A DNA stretch of 64,000 bases, from contig NZ_LANX01000001.1 of assembly GCF_000964795.1 (NCBI RefSeq), forward strand, positions 310,001 through 374,000. Reading direction: 5' to 3'. A program made the translations under genes and the position numbers. This document shows positions 17,501 to 24,567 of this stretch, one piece after another; within the stretch, counting starts at the first letter, position 1, and the number at the start of each line of letters is the position of its first letter. A model generated the notes under the pieces. The model had not been told where the DNA came from. It searched no databases and saw only the letters and a program-made list of their open reading frames with translations. Source of the stretch: Candidatus Neoehrlichia procyonis str. RAC413 (lineage in GTDB: Bacteria > Pseudomonadota > Alphaproteobacteria > Rickettsiales > Anaplasmataceae).

Positions 17501-18821
17501 TTAAAGAACTAAGATTAGAATAGATAATATCTTTACCACTATCATTATGAGTATTACCTTTTACATTTTTAGCAGCTTTCTCTTTCTTATTAACATTAGT
17601 GCTAATATCCTCTTTAATACCTATATTATCATAAATATGCTCCTCTTTACTTTCTTCCTTCACAAATAACTTGTTCATTGCTTTTAATAAAGCATTATAA
17701 ATAGAATTCTTATCACTCTTAACAGCATTCTTATTATCAATATCAAAACTATTAACGTAAATATTTTCTCCAATACCTATATCATCATAAATATTCTCCT
17801 CTTTACTTTCTTCCTTCACAAATAACTTGTTCATTGCTTTTAATAAAGCATTATAAATAGAATTCTTATCACTCTTAACAGCATTCTTATTATCAATATC
17901 AAAACTATTAACGTAAATATTTTCTCCAATACCTATATCATCATAAATATTCTCCTCTTTACTTCCTTCTTTTGTAAAGAGCTCGTTGCTTCCTTTTTTA
18001 GGTACACCACGTAGCGTATTTGCTACATCAGAATATATTACACCATTGCTGCTAACAGATTTATCATTATTATCACCTTTACTTAAAGAACTAAGATTAG
18101 AATAGATAATATCTTTACCACTATCATTATGAGTATTACCTTTTACATTTTTAGCAGCTTTCTCTTTCTTATTAACATTAGTGCTAATGTCCTCTTTAAT
18201 ACCTATATCATCATAAATATGCTCCTCTTTACTTCCTTCCTTTGCAAAGAGCTCGTTGCTTCCTTTTTTAGGTACACCGCGTAGCGTATTTGTTACATCA
18301 GAATATATTACACCATTACTGCTAACAGATTTATCATTATTATCACCTTTATCTTTACTTGAAAAACTAAGATTAGAATAGATAATATCTTTACTACTAT
18401 CATTATGAGTATTACCTTTTACACTTTCAGCAGCTTTCTTTTTCTTATTAACATTAAAATTATTAGCATCAATGTTCTCTTTAATACTTATATCATCATA
18501 AATATTCTCCTCTTTACTTCCTTCTTTTGTAAAGAGCTCGTTGCTTCCTTTTTTAGGTACACCACGTAGCGTATTTGCTACATCAGAATATATTACACCA
18601 TTGCTGCTAACAGATTTATCATTATTATCACCTTTATCTTTACTTAAAAAACTAAGGTTAGAATAGATAACATCCTTACTACTACCATTCTGAGCATCCT
18701 TATTTCCATTGCCTTTTTTGATATCAGTATAAATATTATCTTTTACCCTACGATTCTTATTAATTTTTAATCTATCATGAACAGACTTCTTGTTCGCGCC
18801 TATTTTTATCTTTATACTCAT
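11502..18821 (-). CDS. Giant protein with EPIYA/ITIM-like tyrosine repeats and four ankyrin modules, candidate secreted effector
   Basis: The 2,439-residue product has three parts. Residues 1 to about 690 are Lys/Asn/Asp-rich repeats in which short Tyr motifs recur: DIIYSNLS, GVIYSDV, EENIYDDI, EEHIYDDI, NSIYNALL. Residues about 695-1315 are a 140-residue unit repeated 4.4 times (420 bp at DNA level, almost identical) with EHIYDDIG, ENIYVNNL, NSIYSALL, NNIYANS, NTVYATLNL and DSVYSVLN. Residues about 1390-2420 hold four ankyrin-like modules, each from DDIRSLHDAI through NVLIENGANYN to LLVAGDYES; two linkers carry a hydrophobic stretch near VFAIYVMITRR. Many Tyr sites resemble EPIYA or ITIM phosphotyrosine motifs. 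Anaplasma AnkA, a type IV effector, likewise combines ankyrin repeats with Tyr-phosphorylated repeats, so a similar role is plausible but inferred. No signal peptide is present. The frame is intact despite massive repetition. Confidence 0.85.
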   Translation of the reverse strand: MSIKIKIGANKKSVHDRLKINKNRRVKDNIYTDIKKGNGNKDAQNGSSKDVIYSNLSFLSKDKGDNNDKSVSSNGVIYSDVANTLRGVPKKGSNELFTKEGSKEENIYDDISIKENIDANNFNVNKKKKAAESVKGNTHNDSSKDIIYSNLSFSSKDKGDNNDKSVSSNGVIYSDVTNTLRGVPKKGSNELFAKEGSKEEHIYDDIGIKEDISTNVNKKEKAAKNVKGNTHNDSGKDIIYSNLSSLSKGDNNDKSVSSNGVIYSDVANTLRGVPKKGSNELFTKEGSKEENIYDDIGIGENIYVNSFDIDNKNAVKSDKNSIYNALLKAMNKLFVKEESKEENIYDDIGIGENIYVNSFDIDNKNAVKSDKNSIYNALLKAMNKLFVKEESKEEHIYDNIGIKEDISTNVNKKEKAAKNVKGNTHNDSGKDIIYSNLSSLSKGDNNDKSVSSNGVIYSDVTNTLRGVPKGNNELFAKEGSKEEHIYDNIDIEEHIYDSIDIEEHIYDDIGIKEDISTNVNKKEKAAKNVKDNTHNDSGKDIIYSNLSSLSKGDNNDKSVSSNGVIYSDVTNTLRGVPKGSNELFAKEGSKEEHIYDDIDIEEHIYDDIGIKEDISTNVNKKEKAAKNVKDNTHNDSGKDIIYSNLSFLSKGDNNDKSVSSNGVIYSDVTNTLRGVPKGSNELFAKEGSKEENIYDDIGIKEENIYVNNLDIDNNKNAVKSEKNSIYSALLKAVSKFFAREGSKEEHIYDDIGTRNNIYANSINNDNKAVKNNNVKKGSNGKINTVYATLNLDSNKDSVYSVLNKEIANKFANKEGNKIVQKLFKKKDKESKEHIYDDIGIRENIYVNNLDIDNNKNAVKSEKNSIYSALLKAVSKFFAREGSKEEHIYDDIGTRNNIYANSINNDNKAVKNNNVKKGSNGKINTVYATLNLDSNKDSVYSVLNKEIANKFANKEGNKIVQKLFKKKDKESKEHIYDDIGIRENIYVNNLDIDNNKNAVKSEKNSIYSALLKAVSKFFAREGSKEEHIYDDIGTRNNIYANSINNDNKAVKNNNVKKGSNGKINTVYATLNLDSNKDSVYSVLNKEIANKFANKEGNKIVQKLFKKKDKESKEHIYDDIGIRENIYVNNLDIDNNKNAVKSEKNSIYSALLKAVSKFFAREGSKEEHIYDDIGTRNNIYANSINNDNKAVKNNNVKKGSNGKINTVYATLNLDSNKDSVYSVLNKEIANKFANKEGNKIVQKLFKKKDKESKEHIYDDIGIRENIYVNNLNIDNNKNAVKSEKNSIYSALLKAVSKFFAREGSKEEHIYDDIGTRNIYANSLNIEKDKDTDLSFIDRLKKLNGKMNMGSKVKNSFNFNPEENKLGKLNEGMGHDITGNIDNIDNNSKDTMELVTGKQSNKLSIDDDLDPDDIRSLHDAIDNKDLESIKLLLKNEDLANAVRNTILDYATCDYDDICSDEILNVLIENGANYNVVCNDGNTLLSRLLLIKEYSSIGRTLLKNSQTDLSICNVQGNNILQTLLVAGDYESLSLVINTTSSSTLKSLLLQKDSRSGNENFLSHAVAILNSEPNNEQLRSIVNQVMDSTGLSGAINDVQINHKENKIGKLNEGMGHDITGNIDNMDNDLKDTTELVTGKHSKSLLLNIINAVKNLVEDVKLDVFAIYVMITRRIGLLRTNVSPVAVEERGSYNKLSIDDDLDPDDIRSLHDAIDNKDLESIKLLLKNEDLANAVRNTILDYATCDYDDICSDEILNVLIENGANYNVVCNDGNTLLSRLLLIKEYSSIGRTLLKNSQTDLSICNVQGNNILHTLLVAGDYESLSLVINTTSSSTLKSLLLQKDSRSGNENFLSHAVTALNSEPNNEQLRSIVNQVMDFTGLSGAVNDVQINLKENKLGKLNEGMGHDIIGNIDNMDNNSKDTMELVTGKQSNKLSIDDDLDPDDIRSLHDAIDNKDLESIKLLLKNEDLANAVRNTILDYATCDYDDICSDEILNVLIENGANYNVVCNDGNTLLSRLLLIKEYSSIGRTLLKNSQTDLSICNVQGNNILQTLLVAGDYESLSLVINTTSSSTLKSLLLQKDSRSGNENFLSHAVAILNSEPNNEQLRSIVNQVMDSTGLSGAINDVQINSKENKLGKLNEGMGHDITGNIDNMDNDLKDTTELVTGKHSKSLLLNIINAVKNLVEDVKLDVFAIYVMITRRIGLLRTNVSPVAVEERGSYNKLSIDDDLDPDDIRSLHDAIDNKDLESIKLLLKNEDLANAVRNTILDYATCDYDDICSDEILNVLIENGANYNVVCNDGNTLLSRLLLIKEYSSIGRTLLKNSKTDLSICNVQGNNILHTLLVAGDYESLSLVINKTSSSTLKSLLLQKDSRSGNENFLSHAVTALNSEPNNEQLRSIVNQVMDFTGLSGAINNVFDMECDVQNIGVQKSLLSANSSRAMQR
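11560..14660 (-). repeat. Four ankyrin-module repeats, arranged as a duplicated pair (about 1,587-bp period)
   Basis: A marker block (the bases encoding NKDLES) recurs at about 12091, 12961, 13678 and 14548. The spacings are 870, 717 and 870 bases, so modules 1 and 3 and modules 2 and 4 are 1,587 bases apart. Two of the units include the extra linker with the hydrophobic stretch. This shows an older module duplication followed by duplication of the pair. Copies differ at only a few bases, for example the Gln/Lys and Thr/Lys codons near 11850 and 11763. Confidence 0.9.
14881..16735 (-). repeat. 420-bp tandem repeat, about 4.4 copies, coding
   Basis: Copies begin at 14881, 15301, 15721, 16141 and 16561 (the last partial). 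They look identical over hundreds of bases apart from one visible change near 15014 (Asn in place of Asp). A perfect 140-codon period keeps the frame. Near-identity suggests recent expansion or ongoing homogenisation. Confidence 0.95.
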
Positions 18822-19728
18822 AGTAATACCATATCATAGAAAAAAAATTTTATATATGGCAGCTTTGCTACCATAGTTAATTTTTACATTACAGTCATGT
18901 AATTTAGTTATTGCATACCAATAACAATCTTAACTAATGTACATCTCTTTCAATAAGAAACTAAAATATTTAAAATAATAATGATATTTACATGTATAAA
19001 TTACACACTTTTCACTTGTATCGTAAAATTCCCACTTATGTACTTAAATATACTAATATTTCATACAAATTCTTGCATTTAACAATTTCTATTAATAATT
19101 CCTCGCTACAACATTATTGATAAAAACGCTTATAAATTATAAGCAACTACTTAAAATATATGCTTATACAATAACAAATACTTATTGTTAATATTAGAAA
19201 AACTAATTTTTATAAAAAATATTTCGTAACTTTCTTTTATTTTATCTATTTTAAAGTAAATTCAATCGCTTGCTAAACACACACTTACTTTTTATATATA
19301 ATATCAATAATCACAATTAATATATGCAATAAACTTAAAAAAGATACCTAAATTATCTTAACATAAACAATATAACTATATTAACAACTCAATTGTAAAA
19401 ACATATTAATCTATACTACTATAATAATACTAATATATTAAATTAGTATTAAAAAAATATACTTATAATATCAATAAAAACATAATATATATAAAATTAT
19501 TATATAATTATATTACTAATCAATCATGACATAATTACTTAACATGGATATACATCTTACTTATTGTATAACAATATTATGACTTCTCATTAAATAAATG
19601 AGTTTTAAATTAATAAATTATTTCTAAAAATTCTTTTATAAATAGTTATCAACAAGGTCATTGTAAAATAGTATAAAAATGTAATAGATTATAAGAAAAA
19701 AGAACATTCTACCAGTATTAAAAGTACC

Positions 19729-19852
19729 TATTTATATTAATAGTAAAATTAAAAAAAGTTAATCAAATTTAATTTTTTAGCTACATCTTATACAAATATT
19801 TTATATTTTCTTTTTATATACTTAATAGTATATTATGTGTAAGGTTATGTTA
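19729..19852 (+). repeat. Left arm of a ~120-bp inverted repeat
   Basis: Base-by-base reading shows this segment matches the reverse complement of 21495-21615 with about a dozen differences and small indels. The first ~50 bases (from TATTTATATTAATAG onward) are almost identical. The pair flanks the gene at 20282-21412. Confidence 0.88.
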
Positions 19853-20051
19853 CGATTACAGTTTAAAATAATAAAATTATACAAAAAAAAAGATGAGAAT
19901 GTTAAAGATCAATTCGTGTAAATAAATATTAAAGACCATATTTACATAGCATCTTAAGAATAACATGTATCATAAAATAACAAGAAAAATAAGGATTAAT
20001 ACTTACATATTTCTTGCTAACATTACATAATAATTAAACTTATTTTTTACA

Positions 20052-20150
20052 TTAAACTAAATCAAATCCATTAAAATTTATTTTTTGACTTCCATACGAT
20101 AAATCAATTGATAAATCATCTTGTATATCTATTTGCTTATTACTTTATAA
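20052..20150 (-). pseudogene. Short decayed coding remnant
   Basis: On the minus strand a frame of about 30 codons ending at 20052 reads IDIQDDLSIDLSYGSQK and so on to a TAA. It has a coding-like residue mix but no start, and is preceded by stops. A strong AGGAGGT box lies just upstream near 20160, but no start codon follows it. It could be the 3' end of a lost gene; the origin is unknown. Confidence 0.3.
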
Positions 20151-20281
20151 TTTAACTCTACTACCTCCTAATAACAATTTAATAATAAATTCTATACCTA
20201 TACATTAACAATCAACTATAATGATTAGTTTTTTTCAATATCTAAATACCAATTCAACCTAATTGATATTCATTTTCTAGA

Positions 20282-21412
20282 TTAATATTTAGTAATTCCT
20301 ATTGTTTTATTGCTATGACAACATTGTATTTCAACATCATGTATATTATGTGCTACTTTAGCACTTTGTACCTTCTCACTGTTAATAGTATCATTTAATA
20401 ATTCAACATTTTTATTTGATATATCAGAACCTTTCACAATCAATTTATCATTCCTCTTCAGCAATTGCTTCTCAATAACAGTTATGCCATAATTCAACAT
20501 AACGCATAACTTATTAATAATACTCTTTATAAAGCTTTTTACATATTGAATCATCAGCTTTAAGTTCGTAATAATACTATTTAATATATTTGCATTATTC
20601 TGTTTTTGTTTAACATCAATATCATTTTCTCCATATATAAACTCATAATAAAGTGTAGGGCTATAAAAAATACTAACACTATAACTTTTAATAATAGACG
20701 TAACTTTTATAGTAGCATACATAGGTGGCGTCATAGGTGCATAAAAATATGCAGGTTTATACAAAATATTTGCACTCGTATAAGATATACTATCATTTTT
20801 CATAAAAGAATATACTGGCACATGTGATATTAATAATCCAACATCCACAGCTTTATAACTAATAAACCCATTATCCATCAAATAATCCTTTTTAGCTATA
20901 CCTTGCATATTAATCTTAAATAAGTCATCCGCCGTTTTCCTAAGTGATTTTATGCACTTTCCAAGATCATTAGAGAGTTCAGAAACATAAAGCTCTTTCA
21001 ACCATTCATCATCATCAAATAACCGAACAGCAGTATTACGGTCAAAATTATAAAGCTTTAAAAGTTGATTTCTAATCCTTATAGGCATGGGCTTCATGGC
21101 ATTACCATAATTAATAGTACTACCACAACTATCTGGTGAGTCCGACAATGACTCCTCATATTTTTTTACAGTAAAGTATACAGGATCATGCTCAATGGTA
21201 AAAAATCGCATATTTTTATAATTTACCGTACGAGTAGTTAATATACCATCATCAACAGATTGATAATAATAAATACACTCTGCATCTTCTTCATATAGTT
21301 TTATATCCCCAAACATTACTGAGGTACTATTAACGCCATCATACATAAAAAATTGTGCTCTAGAACCCGCAGACACTTCAAATTCAGTATATTTATCACC
21401 TATCACATCCAC
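20282..21412 (-). CDS. Unrecognised accessory protein
   Basis: I do not recognise this 376-residue protein. It starts with GTG (21412), with a weak AAAGG about five bases before. The first half is acidic and aromatic (EDAECIYYYQS, VYFTVKKYEE). The middle contains a Pro/Tyr-rich stretch (YKPAYFYAPMTPPMY). Residues about 270-315 form a long hydrophobic/amphipathic helix region (SIITNLKLMIQYVKSFIKSIINKL) that may bind membrane; the tail is polar. No signal peptide is seen. It lies between the giant ankyrin gene and the two-module protein, and is bracketed by a 120-bp inverted repeat whose right arm covers its upstream region. It is probably lineage-specific; function unknown. Confidence 0.65.
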   Translation of the reverse strand: MDVIGDKYTEFEVSAGSRAQFFMYDGVNSTSVMFGDIKLYEEDAECIYYYQSVDDGILTTRTVNYKNMRFFTIEHDPVYFTVKKYEESLSDSPDSCGSTINYGNAMKPMPIRIRNQLLKLYNFDRNTAVRLFDDDEWLKELYVSELSNDLGKCIKSLRKTADDLFKINMQGIAKKDYLMDNGFISYKAVDVGLLISHVPVYSFMKNDSISYTSANILYKPAYFYAPMTPPMYATIKVTSIIKSYSVSIFYSPTLYYEFIYGENDIDVKQKQNNANILNSIITNLKLMIQYVKSFIKSIINKLCVMLNYGITVIEKQLLKRNDKLIVKGSDISNKNVELLNDTINSEKVQSAKVAHNIHDVEIQCCHSNKTIGITKY

Positions 21413-21494
21413 GCCTTTCTCACTTTTATATAATTTTGACAGGAATTACCTGATATTATTCTTAAATCTATAAACACTTTAATTTGTAATAATT

Positions 21495-21615
21495 ATAACA
21501 CAACCTTACGCATCATATACTATTAAATATATAAAAAAATACAAAATACTTGTATAAAATGCAGCTAAAAATTAAATTTGATTAACTTTTTTTAATTTTA
21601 CTATTAATATAAATA
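21495..21615 (-). repeat. Right arm of the ~120-bp inverted repeat
   Basis: This is the reverse-complement partner of 19729-19852. It begins about 80 bases upstream of the GTG of the gene at 20282-21412, so it may contain that gene's promoter. Confidence 0.88.
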
Positions 21616-21786
21616 CAGCCTTACAATCATATACAATCTTACAAAGCTTCATAATAATATTAAATTACCTGACACTAATGCCCCATTAAACTGAGATATT
21701 ACTAGATAGATAATTGACCTAAGATCATAATTCCTACAATTTTCATATATTCACACTTTCATCATACTTCTAATACAACATTATTT

Positions 21787-22935
21787 TTATCTTTTATGAC
21801 TGTTACCTTTTTCCCCCCCCCCATACACACATGAACATAAAATATGTTTAAGCCTAGACATAGTAGAGATGTAAGGGAGGGGAGGAGATATTACTTCTTG
21901 TTTTTTTTGTTTTGCTATGTTGCTGGAGTTACTGCTGATTACAATCACTTGCTGATCATTATTATTTTGTGATGCCGTGTTGTTGCTCGCTTTTTTATTC
22001 TCATTTTCTACAATTGAAAAGCTTTCATAAGCAGAAAGCACATCTTCTGCACAACTTTCACGCTTCATACTTAATTCAACACCAAAATCATTGCTGCCTA
22101 CAATATATGAATTTAATGCATTTATAGTATTATTATTACTAGTCAAAATTCTACCACTGTACCTTATTGTCAATTTATTACTAACTAATTTACACTTCCA
22201 CATAAAGCATGTTTTATCATCTGCAACGTCGTCATAAGCAGCTTGCGTACTATTACTTGTTGCACTGCTACTGCCGATACTTCTATTAATGTTAAAAAAA
22301 TACTTATAACAATTATTGTATATATCGTTGAGACTTATATTATCATAAACAGAATCATATACACTATAAGGTGGAAAAGGTAACGCTATAGTTTCATTAC
22401 ATAATCTTGAAACATCTTGTATTTTAATTACTATAGCTTCTGACATATCACACACTACATCAGATTTACCCTGATATGTGTTGTTCACCTCATTTTTTTG
22501 AGAAGAGCTTTCCGTAATTACAAAGCTTTCATAAGCAGAAAGCACATCTTCTGCAGAACAACTTTCACGCTTTATACTTACCTTAACACAAGATGTATTT
22601 TTGTTTGCAATATATGCATTTAATGCATTTATAGTATTACTATCACTAGTCAAAATTCTACCACTGTACCTTATCGTCAATTTATCACTAACTAATTTAC
22701 ACTTCCACATAAAGCATATTCTATCATCTGCAACGTCGTCATAATTTTGAGCATTACTACTCGTGCTATTGGCGACAACTTTATTAATGCGAAACAAATA
22801 CTTATAATGACTATTGTATATATCGTCGAAATTTATATCGTCATAAACAGAATCATATACTGGAAAAGGTAACGTTATAACTTCATTACATGATCTTGAA
22901 GTATTTTGTATTTTAATTACTATAGCTTCTGACAT
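21787..22935 (-). CDS. Unrecognised two-module Tyr-rich protein with a 3' G10 tract
   Basis: The protein has 382 residues from the ATG at 22935 (a GTG two codons earlier is also possible). It consists of two tandem copies of one ~160-residue module: 1-160 and 164-320, each starting MSEAIVIKIQ. Each copy has LPFP, a Tyr-rich DSVYD[DN]I...DDIYNS/NDIYNN segment, a YDDVADD box and the conserved core CFMWKCKLVS.KLTIRYSGRILTS. The inner MSEA shows that two genes or domains were joined by duplication. The tail (320-382) is Asn/Gln/Ser-rich and ends with CVYGGGEKG, the three Gly encoded by ten G. The DSVYDDI sites resemble the EHIYDDI motif of the giant neighbour. No signal peptide and no known family is seen. 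Candidate host-interaction protein by context only. Confidence 0.7.
   Translation of the reverse strand: MSEAIVIKIQNTSRSCNEVITLPFPVYDSVYDDINFDDIYNSHYKYLFRINKVVANSTSSNAQNYDDVADDRICFMWKCKLVSDKLTIRYSGRILTSDSNTINALNAYIANKNTSCVKVSIKRESCSAEDVLSAYESFVITESSSQKNEVNNTYQGKSDVVCDMSEAIVIKIQDVSRLCNETIALPFPPYSVYDSVYDNISLNDIYNNCYKYFFNINRSIGSSSATSNSTQAAYDDVADDKTCFMWKCKLVSNKLTIRYSGRILTSNNNTINALNSYIVGSNDFGVELSMKRESCAEDVLSAYESFSIVENENKKASNNTASQNNNDQQVIVISSNSSNIAKQKKQEVISPPLPYISTMSRLKHILCSCVYGGGEKGNSHKR
21813..21822 (-). repeat. G10 (C10 on + strand) homopolymer at the 3' end of the two-module gene
   Basis: Ten consecutive C on the plus strand, read as G10 by the gene, 26 bases before the end of its stop codon. 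With nine G the tail becomes about 19 residues after the Tyr; with eleven it becomes six. Confidence 0.9.
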
Positions 22936-23432
22936 TATCACACACTTATCAAATTTACAATTATAGTGTAATATATTATGTATAATCTGTCAAGAGAACT
23001 TATTTTTAATATAATATTCAAGTATATATGTAATCAAAGAGCATTACGAAGTTTTTTAATAAATTTTTGAATATAATGCATTAATAATAGATGATGTAGT
23101 AGTTTTTTTATATTTAATAAATTAATCTTCAAAAAATAAATATTATCATTAAATTTAGTTAAAAATGAAATATTATTAACATTATAAGATAAACAGCATG
23201 TTAACTTATCTAAGATAAGGGATTAAAAAACTCTAATATCTCCCCCTCACCTATCCCTTTAGCATTAATTCTATTGGATCATTTACACTTGCTTTAATCC
23301 TAGCTGAAGAATACTATATCCTCCATTTTTCACATTATAAGCACATGATAATTTCTTCTGGCATAACAACTTCTACTTCACTAATATATCTTATCTCCTT
23401 TCCTATCATTATCATACAGCTTCGCAAAGCTA

Positions 23433-23600
23433 TTAATTAGCTTTCCTATGTGATTTTTCATATTTAATAACATGTTTATCATTATAGTCGAGCATTATTA
23501 TCGCAATTTCATCATTATTCAATATGCCACATTCCCTTAATATCACAACCTTTTTCTTTAATTTCACAACCTTTTTATCTAATCTCGCTTCCTTTTCCAT
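23433..23600 (-). CDS. Possible small ORF of 55 residues, Lys/Glu-rich (probably a remnant)
   Basis: On the minus strand an ATG at 23600 opens 55 codons to a TAA at 23433: MEKEARLDKKVVKLKKK, then a segment with ECGILNNDEIAIIMLDYND. The composition looks coding, with a coiled-coil-like start. An AGGAGG box lies at about 23633-23638, but the codons just after it offer no standard start, and it is too far from this ATG. It may be a degraded piece of a longer gene that included the fragment at 23640-23760. No family is recognised. Confidence 0.3.
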   Translation of the reverse strand: MEKEARLDKKVVKLKKKVVILRECGILNNDEIAIIMLDYNDKHVIKYEKSHRKAN

Positions 23601-23636
23601 CTTTCTAATTTCTTTGATGATTAAATCACTTCCTCC

Positions 23637-23770
23637 TTAAAAAGCTTATGTAGTTTTTTACACCAGGATTAACTTCACTATTATTAGAACAATTTGTATT
23701 ATTATCAACATCACAAAAGTTTTGTTTTGTATCTTCTGAGGCATAACTTATAAAGAATACTTATTAATCT
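23637..23770 (-). pseudogene. Decayed coding fragment upstream of the small ORF
   Basis: A minus-strand frame of about 44 codons runs from just after a TAA near 23770 to a TGA near 23627. It reads SYASEDTKQNFCDVDNN and onward through SEVNPGV, but has no start codon. It ends at the purine-rich AGGAGG stretch that precedes the small ORF at 23433-23600. Together they look like a broken gene. Confidence 0.3.
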
Positions 23771-24567
23771 AATACTTCCCTCCCTATATTCCAGAAAGTA
23801 TAAACATAGCTTTTAAGATTGATCCTAGTGGCATATGTCATTGTCCCATAATTTCTACATTATGGTTTAACAATCTAGGATTGTTCAATACAGAATGATA
23901 AGTGTAAAATTTACTATAGTGAAGGAAATACAATAATAATGTTAAGTTTAACTACAATGTAGAATCTTTAACTTGTACGTACAAATAAAACATATGGACA
24001 TCCCTGATATTAATTATACTTCACATCAATCAGGAATGTGGATAAATACTTCTCTTTTTCCCAAAAGTTCATATAATGGAATAACATCTAATAACTTTTT
24101 AGTAGTTCATATTCAATTCTTATAATACTGTATATAAACCTTTATTACATAAATCAACAGATAATAAAACCTTATCCTTTTTTAGTTAAAACACTAACAT
24201 AATATAAATAATCACATTGTACAAAAAAGTAAAAGCTATTTCTTAAAACTCTAATATTTTTCTTTTAAAGATTCACACTCACTAGTTATTATCCCTAAAA
24301 AAAAAATTACAAAGTATAATTTTAATTTTACAAATAAACACTAAATTTACGATTATAACATAATAAATAATTTAATAATGTGCTCTATATCCACCTACAT
24401 ACTACAATCAATAATGATTATACACACACATATATTTTAGTATTTTACCTATATAAAATCAAAAATAATATTGAAAGAACATATATATATTAAATATCAT
24501 AAACTCACTTACAATTTTGCTGATATGTCAAATTTCATAATATTACTTAAAGCATATAGTTACATAT

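Larger units (their letters stand above)
18822..20281. other. Long gene-free region with one arm of an inverted repeat and a decayed coding fragment
   Basis: The 1.46 kb has no intact gene. It carries the left arm of the inverted repeat (19729-19852) and, on the minus strand, a short coding-like remnant at 20052-20150; both are listed separately. The giant gene starts leftward at 18821, so its promoter should be near 18830-18900, but no clear -35/-10 pair stands out. Confidence 0.5.
22936..24567. other. Gap of 1.6 kb with decayed coding fragments
   Basis: There is no intact gene. Between about 23220 and 23950 the minus strand is richer in G/C and in coding-like short frames than normal spacer (listed separately). 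The rest, 23950-24567, is plain AT-rich spacer downstream of dgt, with no convincing terminator. Confidence 0.5.

Noticed and set aside
20606-20827. 73-codon plus-strand frame opposite the gene at 20282-21412
   Set aside because: No start context, composition biased by the opposite strand, no family features.
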